A stretch of 64,000 nt of DNA from contig CM069870.1 of assembly GCA_036172665.1 (NCBI GenBank), forward strand, positions 61,442,212 to 61,506,211, written 5' to 3'. Each line of letters opens with the position of its first letter. Within the stretch, counting starts at the first letter, position 1. Positions 46,957-56,688 of the stretch are shown here, piece by piece. The notes beneath the pieces are model-generated. The model worked only from the letters and a program-made list of their open reading frames with translations, was not told the origin of the DNA and searched no databases. Position numbers and translations under genes: made by a program. The stretch comes from Prosopocoilus inquinatus (taxonomy: Eukaryota; Arthropoda; Insecta; Coleoptera; Lucanidae).

Positions 46957-49900
46957 GCCGGGTCGGTGCAGAGGGGCAAACGTCGACCCGTATTCAAAGG
47001 CCCCCAAAGACGAAAGCCAACCAAGTAATATTCCTACGGCAGTTAACCAGCAGTGTCTTCGTGGATGTCACCATTGATGACATTCCTCACACCATGTTGT
47101 TGGATACGGGTGCGACGAAAACCATCCTAAGACCCGACGTCATTAAGTCATCTGGACGCACCGAGCCGACCAAGTGGAGACTGAAAACTGCAACTGGAAC
47201 ATCAGCAACTGTCCACGGTGAAGTAGAGGTTATCATCACCATTGGTTCAACTCCAATAAAACACCGTGCACTGGTGGCAGATATAGAGGAAGAGGCAATT
47301 TTGGGCATGGACGTCATGTGTGCCCACGGGTTCCAATTGGACTTAAAGCGTGGCGTAATGGCGGTCAATAATGAGGAGTTGGTTCTTCATCAACGAGGGG
47401 ACGTGGCCGCTCGAGTAGTCCTCGCTGAAGACGTTGTATTACCCAGCAGGACTGAGGTTATCGTCGACGCAAAACTGGACGGTGTTTTTCAAGATGGACA
47501 AGTCATTATGGTTGAACCTAATACTGATGATCAAAGGATTGGAAGAGGAGTCCTCGTTGGGAAAATGTTGTTGACGGCGAAGAAGGAAGTACCTGTCCGC
47601 CTGATGAACGTCAATTGTTTCTCTGTCAATATCAAGAAAGGAACAATCTTGGGAAGCTGCACCATGGTGTCCTCCATCTCCCGGCAACTTGAAACAAACG
47701 TGCCAGAAGCGAAAGTCCCAAAGAAATTATGGGAAATGGTTATGTCAACAGCCCAGGAATTGACTCCAGACCAGAAGACAAAAGCAAAGAATCTGATCGG
47801 CCGCTATCAAGATGTATTTGAGGTAGAAAATGGATCCAAGGGAAGAACTGATGTCGTGAAACACAAAATAGAGACTGGAGAAGAAAGACCTATCCGTCAA
47901 GCTCCAAGGCGATTACCGTTGGCGAAGCGTGAGGAAGCGGAACGCATTATTCGCGAGATGGAAAAGGATAATGTAATAGAACCATCAAGCAGCCCGTGGG
48001 CGTCACCAGTAGTACTTGTGAAGAAGAAGGATGGGTCCACCAGGTTCTGTGTAGACTACCGGTTACTCAATAATGTCACCAAGAAGGACAGCTATCCCCT
48101 GCCACGGATTGATGATACCCTGGACACCCTGGCCGGCTCAAAGATCTTCTCAACTTTGGACTTAAAGAGTGGATATTGGCAAGTGGAGCTGGCGCCCGAA
48201 GATCGAGAAAAGACGGCGTTTTCCATTGGTATGGGTCTGTGGCAGTTCACAGTGATGCCATTCGGATTATGTAATGCCCCAGCGACATTCGAGAGGTTAA
48301 TGGAGACGGTTCTGAAAGGTCTGTCCTGGACAACGTGCATGGTGTACCTTGACGACATAATTGTCGTGGGAAAGACGTTCGACGACCACCTAAGGAACCT
48401 GGAAGGAGTGTTCCAGCGGCTTCGCGGAGCTGGACTAAAGCTTAGCCTCAAGAAGTGTCACCTGTTCCAGAAGGAAGTGAATTACCTGGGGCACATTGTT
48501 AATGGAAATGGAATCGCCGTGGACCCTGTGAAGATTCAGGTGGTGAAAGACTGGCCAACTCCCAGAAATAAACACCAAATAAGGAGTTTCCTTGGCCTGT
48601 GCACTTACTATCGGCGCTACGTTCCTGGATTTGCAGACATTGCTAAGCCGTTAACAAAACTCACTGAAGAAGGTCGTCCATTTGAATGGGACCAACAGTG
48701 TCAAATTGGCTTTGAACAACTAAAGCAGTACTTGGTTAGTGCTCCTATTCTGAGTTATCCTCTCCCGGAAGGCAAGTTCGTCGTGGACACAGATGCTAGC
48801 AACGTTGGGATTGGTGGCGTACTCTCCCAGATACAAGAGGGGCAAGAGAAGGTGATCGGCTACTTCAGTAAAGTCCTATCAAAGCCGGAACGAAACTATT
48901 GCGTCACAAGAAGGGAATTGCTAGCCGTCGTAAAAACGATAGAACACTTCTACAAGTACTTGTATGGTAGACGCTTCCTGCTGAGGACCGACCACGCCGC
49001 TCTAAAATGGCTTCTCCGTTTCAAGAACCCAGAAGGGCAAGTTGCACGATGGATCGAACGACTTCAGGAGTACGATTTTGAAATTCAGCATCGGGCAGGA
49101 ACTAGCCATCGAAATGCCGATGCTCTGTCGAGAAGACCCTGTGCCGAAGACTGTAAGCACTGTAGTCGTTTGGACGAGAAAATAGCCACGACTGCGAGGA
49201 CAGCCATTGTTGATGACAAATGGCAAGGCGAAGAACTGCGAAGAGACCAGGAGAACGACCCGGATTTGAAATTAGTGCTAGAATGGAAAAGCAGGGACGC
49301 GAGGCCTACCTGGGAAGAGGTAGCACCATGTGCACCGTCCGTAAAATCATACTGGGCGCAGTGGGACTCCATAGTGTTGGATCGTGGTCTTCTGAGACGA
49401 AGCATAGAGAATCAGGAAGGCATGGAACAGAAGACACAGTTACTGATCCCCAAGAATAGGGTGCCAGAAGTTCTGAGGGAACTTCACGATGGAACTTCCG
49501 GAGGGCATCTGGGAGTTAAGAAGACTATGGAGAAGGTGCGCGAAAGATTTTACTGGGTGAACTGCAAGGAAGACGTGAAGGATTGGTGCAGAAAGTGTGC
49601 AGTCTGCGCAGCCAGTAACGGTCCCCACAGGCGGGGTAAGGCTCCCATGAGACAGTACAACGTTGGAAGTCCTTTTGAGAGAGTTGCCATCGATGTAGCC
49701 GGCCCGTTTCCAGAAACGAATGGTGGAAACAAGTACATCGTCGTGGTAATGGACTACTTTAGCAAGTGGGTTGAAGCTTACGCCCTACCTAACCAAGAGG
49801 CAGTCACTATTGCGGAAGTCCTTGTCAGGGAATGGATTAGTCGGTATGGTGCACCTATGGAACTGCATTCAGACCAAGGAAGGAACTTTGAATCGGCCTT

Positions 49901-50624
49901 GTTCAAGAACGTGTGTACTCTGCTCGGCGTACGAAAAACTAGAACAACTGCACTCCACCCACAGTCGGACGGAATGGTGGAAAGGTTCAATAGAACCATC
50001 AACCGACATTTGTCCAAGGTCGTTTCCAATCATCAGAGGGACTGGGACACGTACATCCCCCTGTTTCTAATGGCATACCGCTCATCTGTTTATGAGACAA
50101 CAGGGGAGACTCCCGCGAAAGTGGTATTCGGGCGAGAGCCGAGACTGCCCTGCGACCTGAAGTTTGGTGTGAAGCCTGGCGAAGTCTCTGCCGACGAAGA
50201 TTACGTGAGCAAATTACGCAGGAAAATGGATGATATCCACAACCAAGTGCGTCACAATATACAGACGGCCAGCGATCGGATGAAGGAGCACTATAACATC
50301 AACGCTCAACACGGGGGATACCACCCTGGAGCACTGGTCTGGCTTTATAACCCCCAAAGACGTCGAGGCCTCTCCCCAAAATTACAGACCTCTTGGGAAG
50401 GTCCTTACAAAGTGATGAAACGGATCAACGACGTCGTTTACCGCATCAAGAAGGTCCCCCATGGCAAACCCAAAGTAATCCACTTCAACCGGATAGCCCC
50501 TTACCATGGAGAAGCAGATGAAGGGACAGTACAAAGGGCGCAAGTTTCCGAAGTGAACTTCGAAACCTTCATGTCTCATCACGCCAAAGGAAGCAAGGCA
50601 CGGTTTGGAGTGACCACGGAGTAG
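46872..50624 (+). CDS. pol: pol polyprotein (protease, RT, RNase H, integrase)
   Basis: The enzyme polyprotein is in the -1 frame relative to gag, and is probably made by frameshifting at 46953 rather than from its own start. In the open frame of 1250 codons, the protease has LLDTGA (residue 78) and ILGMDVM. The reverse transcriptase has FGLCNAPATF and the catalytic YLDD (about 492). RNase H has DTDAS (about 639). Integrase has an HHCC finger (about 872-913) and the D, D, E triad in AIDVAG, HSDQG and MVERFN. A GPY/F-like segment (SWEGPYKV) follows. No stop or frameshift is seen inside. It ends at a TAG (50622-50624), beyond which the same frame continues into the macro-domain coding region. 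Confidence 0.95.
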   Translation: MLELPGGRTCSQAMSKAQTGSKEATVKLSRVGAEGQTSTRIQRPPKTKANQVIFLRQLTSSVFVDVTIDDIPHTMLLDTGATKTILRPDVIKSSGRTEPTKWRLKTATGTSATVHGEVEVIITIGSTPIKHRALVADIEEEAILGMDVMCAHGFQLDLKRGVMAVNNEELVLHQRGDVAARVVLAEDVVLPSRTEVIVDAKLDGVFQDGQVIMVEPNTDDQRIGRGVLVGKMLLTAKKEVPVRLMNVNCFSVNIKKGTILGSCTMVSSISRQLETNVPEAKVPKKLWEMVMSTAQELTPDQKTKAKNLIGRYQDVFEVENGSKGRTDVVKHKIETGEERPIRQAPRRLPLAKREEAERIIREMEKDNVIEPSSSPWASPVVLVKKKDGSTRFCVDYRLLNNVTKKDSYPLPRIDDTLDTLAGSKIFSTLDLKSGYWQVELAPEDREKTAFSIGMGLWQFTVMPFGLCNAPATFERLMETVLKGLSWTTCMVYLDDIIVVGKTFDDHLRNLEGVFQRLRGAGLKLSLKKCHLFQKEVNYLGHIVNGNGIAVDPVKIQVVKDWPTPRNKHQIRSFLGLCTYYRRYVPGFADIAKPLTKLTEEGRPFEWDQQCQIGFEQLKQYLVSAPILSYPLPEGKFVVDTDASNVGIGGVLSQIQEGQEKVIGYFSKVLSKPERNYCVTRRELLAVVKTIEHFYKYLYGRRFLLRTDHAALKWLLRFKNPEGQVARWIERLQEYDFEIQHRAGTSHRNADALSRRPCAEDCKHCSRLDEKIATTARTAIVDDKWQGEELRRDQENDPDLKLVLEWKSRDARPTWEEVAPCAPSVKSYWAQWDSIVLDRGLLRRSIENQEGMEQKTQLLIPKNRVPEVLRELHDGTSGGHLGVKKTMEKVRERFYWVNCKEDVKDWCRKCAVCAASNGPHRRGKAPMRQYNVGSPFERVAIDVAGPFPETNGGNKYIVVVMDYFSKWVEAYALPNQEAVTIAEVLVREWISRYGAPMELHSDQGRNFESALFKNVCTLLGVRKTRTTALHPQSDGMVERFNRTINRHLSKVVSNHQRDWDTYIPLFLMAYRSSVYETTGETPAKVVFGREPRLPCDLKFGVKPGEVSADEDYVSKLRRKMDDIHNQVRHNIQTASDRMKEHYNINAQHGGYHPGALVWLYNPQRRRGLSPKLQTSWEGPYKVMKRINDVVYRIKKVPHGKPKVIHFNRIAPYHGEADEGTVQRAQVSEVNFETFMSHHAKGSKARFGVTTE
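46947..47004 (+). promoter_or_regulatory. Predicted -1 frameshift site with pseudoknot
   Basis: The heptamer GTTAAAC (46947-46953) sits in the gag frame as G TTA AAC directly before the gag TAA. Five bases later CGGGTCG (46959-46965) pairs perfectly with CGACCCG (46984-46990). Loop bases GGGGC (46973-46977) pair with GCCCC (47000-47004). This forms an H-type pseudoknot at the usual spacing. Confidence 0.75.
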
Positions 50625-51215
50625 CAACAAGATCTCTTTAAAGTGCCACTGGAGTACAGTCTGGCCCACTGCGTAGCAGAAGACCTGAAAATGTCCAAAG
50701 GAATCGCTCAGGTGTTTAGGAAGAAATTTGGCCAAATCGAGGAGCTACGAAGACAGCATCCCGTGGTAGGCAAGAGCTTGCAGATCATTGATTCGACGGC
50801 AGATCGGAGGCGCCACGTGCATTATTTAGTCACTAAGAAGACATCAAGCGGTAAACCTGACTATGTGACTATGTGGAGAGCCCTATTTAGCCTGAGGAGA
50901 CAGCTAATAGAGACCCATCAGATGAAGTTAGCCATCCCCAAATTGGGCTGCGGATTGGACGGACTAGACTGGAGAGTAATTCGAAGCATGCTGGAAGTCA
51001 TCTTCCACAGAACGGGAATTGAAGTCCTAGTCTGCAGCCACCACCCACAGGCAACAGTCAGCAACAGCAAAACCGTGGACTGTTACTTCTTCCAGGCGGG
51101 AAGTTGCAAGAATGGGCCAGCATGTAGATTCCGACACCCTCCTTCAAGACTATCACCAGGAACATTTCGAGACGAAACGTTTCTAAGAAGGGGGCAGTGT
51201 GGCGAGCCAACCTGA
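50625..51215 (+). CDS. Macro domain (OARD1/TARG1-like) plus CCCH zinc finger
   Basis: This is an unusual third coding region of the retrotransposon, in the pol frame and separated from pol only by the TAG at 50622. The first about 140 codons match the TARG1/OARD1 branch of macro domains, which bind ADP-ribose and remove it from proteins. Seen are SLAHCVAEDLKMSKGIA (binding loop), VTKK (the Lys that acts as nucleophile in human TARG1) and PKLGCGLDGLDW (the partner Asp). Both catalytic residues are thus kept. A CCCH finger follows (C-x7-C-x5-C-x3-H, 51081-51134). The stop lies inside the 3' LTR (51213-51215). No ATG precedes the domain; the first is at 50691, inside the binding loop. Readthrough of the TAG or internal initiation would therefore be needed. 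Confidence 0.88.
   Translation, partial: QQDLFKVPLEYSLAHCVAEDLKMSKGIAQVFRKKFGQIEELRRQHPVVGKSLQIIDSTADRRRHVHYLVTKKTSSGKPDYVTMWRALFSLRRQLIETHQMKLAIPKLGCGLDGLDWRVIRSMLEVIFHRTGIEVLVCSHHPQATVSNSKTVDCYFFQAGSCKNGPACRFRHPPSRLSPGTFRDETFLRRGQCGEPT
51185..51197 (+). promoter_or_regulatory. Polypurine tract
   Basis: AAGAAGGGGG followed by CAG abuts the 3' LTR; it is the expected plus-strand primer. Confidence 0.7.
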
Positions 51216-51523
51216 CTTAGCGCAAGGCGTCAAGAAGTCGGTCCGCTCCGATGTGTCACCGGCCGTCGCGCGTTCGGGGCCTACGCGAGCGGACTAGAAT
51301 CTTCCAGCATCGAGACTTCCAGACGCCAGCAGTAGATATAAAATCGCCCGGAGTTGACTCACCAGGCAGTCGAATTCGAACAGCGATAGTCAAAGTTAGA
51401 TTTTAGTGTGAAAATAAATTGTTAGAAATAAATTAGTTTTTAAGCTTTATTAAATTACGGTTAAGTTTTTATCGAGTGTTTTATTCGTTTAAATAAATAA
51501 ACTCAAACCCTAGAAACGTAACA
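51198..51523 (+). repeat. 3' LTR
   Basis: Same length and ends as the 5' LTR, with two differences seen. It is followed by the GTAT target duplication. Confidence 0.95.
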
Positions 51524-51527
51524 GTAT

Positions 51528-52474
51528 TTTACATTTGCGTACATGTTTTAATGAGTTGTTGCTAAGCTCTAGTTAATACAGAAAAATTAAAAATTAATTT
51601 GACTTTGTTCAGAACGACGGGAAATGACGTGGAAGCCTAAAGTCCGATTTTCTCCAAAGTCGAGATTTAGACGTGACGCCTTTTAGGAACAAAAATCTCA
51701 AATTGAGAGAAAAGAATTTAGTACGAAGGAAGTGATATAAAGTAAGGTAAATTAAAACTGCCTCAGGTTATAGGTTAAGGCGCAACTAGAAAAAGATTCT
51801 TTAAAGCACAAAAAGTAAAACATTGGATTCTACTTTCAAGACAATCAGTTTTATGAGACGAAAGGCAATTAATAGTCTTTGGCCTACCCAAATAATATTC
51901 TGAGTTACGGTGGTAAAGAATTGAATTCCGAGTTCTGAACTCAATTTAAATGCTTCGGATTTGGAAATATAATTATAATAATTGTTAGCGATTCCAATAT
52001 TGCAATTGAGCAGCAAATAAATAGATCAATTAATTCTACGCCATCTTAATAAGAGGCAGTTTTTTATTCAATTTAGGCTGGTCGTCCTGGCGTTTTCTGT
52101 CCGAATTATTTTCCTCAGAAATCGGACGAATAATTTCATCAGATTTCGCGTATGTGGTTTCGTCCACTAGACAAGTTTTGCATTGCACGAAGGAAGTCAT
52201 AAGCGGTGATTTATTTCATATCAGCATATTATACATATTGTTTAAGGACATACTGTATAATAAAGTATTATTATGATTTTAACTTATTCTGAGCATTCAT
52301 TTCAACTGCCACTTCCTGCCACAATTTTCTCTGAATGTCCCTCATGTGATATGACTTGTGGGTCATATCCCATAAAGGTGATAGAGAAGATAGAAAAAAA
52401 AATCGTAAATAACAGAAAATTGTTTATTATAAATTAAATCAATAAATAACAAAGATCTGCCAGAATTCGTTACA
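51528..52474. other. Intergenic DNA between retroelement and Osiris gene 2
   Basis: No gene, RNA or repeat recognised. Confidence 0.4.
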
Positions 52475-53440
52475 CTAAAACGCATAAGCAGAGTAGGCCA
52501 TCTTTTGCGCCTCGTCATCACTTCCCAAAGACCTCGCCTTGTGAGGACTCCACGGTCCATGCGCAGCAATGGTCGGCACAGCATTATCGGCAGCGATCTT
52601 CTTGCAAAGCTGATACACCGCCATCGAAATAGAAATCACGAAAGTCACGAAGGACAACTGCAGAGCGTTCCAGGTCTTCAGGCCGAGAATGCCCAAAGCT
52701 AACGGTATCAGGGTGATCACCTTCAGCAGGATGATAACGAAGAGAGGGACAAAGATTTTCTTCAGTTTATGTTTCTTCCTCGCTAAAAATCATTTAAAAT
52801 TAAAATAAGTTACAGTATTTTTCTTTTTGGTTTACTCCTTTTGTCAGTTGGCAAATCTTCCAGTTTCTGAACTGTCAAGTCGTACGCCAAATAGGAAAGT
52901 TATTTGACTAATAATTGGGCACCAAACAATTGACAAAAGAAGAAAACCAAAAGAAAAAGGCGTGGGGGTACTTACATTTTCCTTCCTCAACTTCCTTGGA
53001 GTCCGACGATGATAATTTCAGCTTCAGGTTCACTTCGCCTTCGTCTAGATTTTTGGAATCGAGTGTGACTTGCGAATCGATTAAAGGTATGTCGAATGTT
53101 GCATCCTGGCTTTTTATGTATTCGGTGATCGTATTTTCCAGGCTGGATTCAGCGCGAGCTTCTTCTACCTCGTTCGTGTTCTGAAAATAATTAGCGGTTA
53201 TTAACTTCGCTGTACAAGGCCCGATTTTTCACGTCCTGATAAATTTATCTTCTTTGGAAACCATTGTATCGTATATAGTTTCTGAGGATATTACCTGGCA
53301 GAAAAATTTATCAGGAGGTGAAAAAATCAGGCATAAATGAGCCAAAAAATTAATACTTCGGGTTTGTCGAGAATCGCGGCCGGTGAACAACTAACGGCGA
53401 CCACGATGGACAACAATGTTAAAAGCTCTCTGTTCTTCAT
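52475..53440 (-). CDS. Osiris family protein 2 (lacks the two-Cys region)
   Basis: This is a short Osiris protein of 198 aa with three exons: 53357-53440, 52976-53180 and 52475-52782. The start ATG at 53440 lies about 35 bp below a TCAGT initiator (53473-53477) and a TATA-like ATAAATA (53501-53507). Exon 1 encodes the signal peptide ([16 protein letters not shown]). Exon 2 encodes the DUF1676-type acidic region ([19 protein letters not shown]). Exon 3 encodes a basic linker, paired hydrophobic segments ([19 protein letters not shown] and the following stretch) and the C-terminal [11 protein letters not shown]. The two-cysteine exon seen in the other two Osiris genes of this window is absent. 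The C-terminal half closely resembles Osiris protein 3, so the two are probably neighbours by duplication. Confidence 0.88.
53218..53333. mobile_element. MITE of GGCCCGAT family, copy 2, in Osiris gene 2 intron 1
   Basis: The ends are GGCCCGATTTTTCACGTCC and an imperfect inverse (GCCTGATTTTTTCACCTCC). The centre TTTGGAAACCATTGTA matches 36569-36687. It lies entirely inside intron 1. Confidence 0.72.
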
Positions 53441-53472
53441 CGTGGACAATAATCGAGGAGTATCGGATTGCG

Positions 53473-53507
53473 ACTGATAACGCACTCTGCAAGCACCTAC
53501 TATTTAT
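53473..53507 (-). promoter_or_regulatory. TATA box and initiator of Osiris gene 2
   Basis: ATAAATA (53501-53507) is followed 32 bp downstream by TCAGT (53473-53477), the arthropod initiator word. Confidence 0.65.
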
Positions 53508-54150
53508 GCCTGGCTAACTGAAAGTGATAGAAAAATTCGTACGCCGTTCTCATTTCTACGTACTTATTTGGTGTAAGTAATAAACAATTGCTGACAAATA
53601 GGAATCGATTTCAGAGCGCGATATCCATATTTTTTTGTGACATATTTTTAAATATTGTAGCACACTTAATAAATAATTTGGCTGGTTAAGCTGAAATTGC
53701 TTGATATTCCAGAGGACAATTTGTTGTATGCGGTTGAAATTTCAAATTTCATGAAACGTGATCGATATACAGGGTGTATTCTAATTACCTGTAAGTACTC
53801 GTACTGTAAGCGATCCTCTCTTAGAACAATACAATGAGTCCTTCTAAAAACGCATAGTATTCAAAATTTGCTGGATTAAAGGTTTTCAAATTTGGCAACG
53901 CTGTAAAAAGAATGTATTTAATTAAAATTATCCCAACTATGCACAACAGCCCATATTCTCACCTTGTCTTTAAGTTAGCAACGCCGTGATTAAATTCTTT
54001 GTCATTCTCTTACTCATGAAATTCACATAAAGCGTTTTTGTTTATTTTAATCACGGTTTTAGTTAGAGACGATTTTAATCATGAGATGAGAAAACGGACC
54101 AGTGTCTTGTCACTTGTCAACACTAAATGGTAAATGTAATTATGTCCGCT

Positions 54151-55356
54151 CACGGCCGGATCTAGAGTTTTCGACGCCCCAGGCTAAACAATTTTCGGCA
54201 CCCTATCAAATTTAAGTTGGTATTATTGCTAACTTCCTTTATGGAAGCGAGACGTGGATGATTTTTTTTTATTGCTTTTGTTCGAATTACTTATTTCATT
54301 TTTTAAATTGAATTTTCATCCATTTGCTTTTCATTTCCCGCTTTATTTTTTGCGTTTATTTTTATTTTTTGTATCCGTTTTTTCCTTTTATCTAATTATC
54401 ATTTTGCAAAGCTCCACATAGTTTCTCCTTTTGTACATGTTGCTATTTTTTCTTTAAATTATTTTCACGTCGATTTTCTTTTCTTCGTTGTTCACCGTAT
54501 GCTTCATGTTTCGATTTTGTTTGTTTGTCCTCTTTTGCTTTTTTTTACATTTCGCTGGAAAATTGTCGATCATTTTCTGTTTGTTGTTCTCGCTTCATGT
54601 TTTGATTTCGTCTTCTTGGTCCCTTTTGTTTCTTTTTGTCGAATTATTGATTTTTAACGTATTTTTTTTAATGTAACGTTCAGGAGGTTACGACTGGCAC
54701 GCGTAAATTTGAAATATGTTACAAAGACAGTACTCTAAACGTCAAATTAAAAAGAAACATATAACAAAACAATATTTCGACAAAAAGAAACAAAAAAAAA
54801 CGTTATTTTATTGACGTTATTTTTAGTTTTAGATATTTTTGATATGGTTTTTAATAATTTTCAAGCATAATCTTTCGTATTGTTGTATTTTTCTTTTACT
54901 GTATATATTTTCTTGTATATATTCTTAATTTTTCTTTAATTTTTTATTCGGCTTTTTAGCCGAATAATCGTTGATAACCTTTTGTTTGTCGTTCACCTGC
55001 TCATAATTTTTCCTTCAATTTGCTTGTTTATTCGCTTTCGTTTTTGTTTTTCTTCTGTCGAGCTTTCATATCCCATTGACGTTATTTGCAATTTAGTTTT
55101 TTGTTTGTTATTTTTTTAAATTTTTTGTTCACCTTTTTCGTTGTATTTTTTTTTCTTCATTTGTTCTTTCTGCAAGTTTTCTTCGCTTTTCCTTAGTTTT
55201 GTTGTTATTTTTTTTTTGTAGAAACGTTGATCTATGTATCGTTCCCGTATTATGGCTTATTACTATTTCGCTCGTACTCTTTTCTTCGAGACGTTCGTTT
55301 TTTCTCTCCTAAAAATTGGCGCCCCAGGCAGTCGCCCGCCCCTTTATCCGGTCCTG
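54151..55356. mobile_element. hAT-type non-autonomous element, T-rich
   Basis: The termini are CACGGCCGGATCTAGAG and the inverse of CAGGACCGGATAAAGGG, with a perfect 8-bp target duplication TGTCCGCT (54143-54150 and 55357-55364). GCCCCAGGC is repeated, in inverse, near both ends. The 1.1-kb interior is strikingly T-rich on the plus strand. I see no transposase remnants. Confidence 0.85.
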
Positions 55357-55364
55357 TGTCCGCT

Positions 55365-56556
55365 ACAGCTTCTATAATTTTTTGTTTGTATTTTCATCAT
55401 CCTGGAATTCAAACGCTTAAAATTTTTGCTTAAGATGTCCCCTTAAAAAAAATCTTCATAAAAATCCAAGTACGGCCATTTTTTTTAGTTTCTTGTATTC
55501 GTTAATAATTAAAATAGAAAAGGGGGTTCTCGTTAATAAAAATAACCCTGTACATGCTTTTTTTTTAATGTAGCGTAATAATTGTAAAATTAATCGAAGG
55601 AGCAATTTTTGAGCTGATTTTAAGAAAAAAATCCCGTAAACATCCGGCGTGAAATGCTTCCTTTTTGTTATACAAGGTGATAAAGATTATTTTTTTTTAA
55701 TTTCATTTCTGATAATTGTGATAATTGAATTAAATTAAACCTGTAAGCTGTTTGAAATGACAGTAATATTCAGAGTTGTTTATCTTACACTTATCTTATT
55801 TTAAAATTTATTTAAAAGTAATAAAATTACACCATAATGTGTGAGCTACTGATTTTTTTTCAGAGCTGGATGTGAGAGGAATCACATATGTCGTAGCTAT
55901 ATTGAAACTTCTTAAACCTTTAAACATTTCTTACATTGTAAAACCATTCACTGTTTATTTTTGTTCCATTTCCTACATAAATTTCAACCAAGTATCGTTT
56001 TTAAAGCTCATAAAACACAAAAGTCATTATTTATTCATAAATAAGTAAAAATAAAGAATCACAATGACAGACACTGACATTGACAGTTCTTCTACGATGG
56101 AGAACGGCAGTAGAAGAAATCCGAGACACGCGGTTCCAACAGGAAGCCAACAATTCAATCGATTGGTTGGATAGGTCGAAACGGACCTACCTTACGGTTT
56201 ACAAATTATTCTGCATTTCAAAATATGCGCTCATCAGAAATCTTGGAAATAAGTTTTAACTTTTCCGCGTCTTTGATTTTTTTTAATTTATTTATTTTTT
56301 AATCAAGAAAATATGAAACCGTCTGTGATTATGCTTGCTAATAACAATTTTGGTTTCTTACTTTAGGTTTTAGGAACAGGCGCCAGTGTACGTCCTGGCG
56401 CCCGGTTGCTTCCCTATAGCTACGCCACTTCTTTAGTTCCATTATGAAGCTGGCCTTCACTTTAATTGATTCCCCTATTCACAGAGCTTTCCCTTAAGAA
56501 TAAATTCTTACGTTATTTCCGTATGTTTAATTTATTTTTTAAGTTTTTGATTTTTA
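55365..56556. other. Intergenic DNA
   Basis: No gene recognised. 56375-56432 looks like one end of a hAT-type element (inverse of AGTGGCGTAGCTATAGGG), but its partner was not found. Confidence 0.35.
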
Positions 56557-56662
56557 GGGCCGATTCCATAATAGAACTTTATTTATTTATTTATTTATTT
56601 ATATCTATCCTTAAAGTGACTTTAAATTAAAGCTTCCTTAAAGTCTGATTGTGACAAAGGCC
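56557..56662. mobile_element. MITE of TTTCATAAT family, copy 1
   Basis: Left end GGGCCGATTCCATAATAG; the right part is CTTAAAGTGACTTTAAATT then AAAGTCTGATTGTGAC. The inner segment is the reverse complement of that at 60728-60852 and also resembles 7508-7545. Confidence 0.65.
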
Positions 56663-56688
56663 ATTAGACTATTAGTTTAAGATACAAT

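Larger units (their letters stand above)
45030..51523 (+). mobile_element. Gypsy-type LTR retrotransposon with extra macro-domain ORF
   Basis: This is a 6494-bp element with 326-bp LTRs, a 4-bp target duplication GTAT (45026-45029 and 51524-51527), a primer-binding site, gag, pol in the -1 frame, a third coding region and a purine tract. The pol order is protease, reverse transcriptase, RNase H, integrase with a GPY/F-like C-terminal module, which is the gypsy (Metaviridae-type) order. There is no envelope gene. The two LTRs differ at only two positions that I could find (A/G at 45140 against its partner, and C/T in the TTTACCGAG word), so insertion was recent. Confidence 0.95.

Noticed and set aside
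50643..51215. Envelope gene of an errantivirus-like element
   Set aside because: No signal peptide, transmembrane segment or fusion peptide; the sequence instead matches a macro domain and a CCCH finger.
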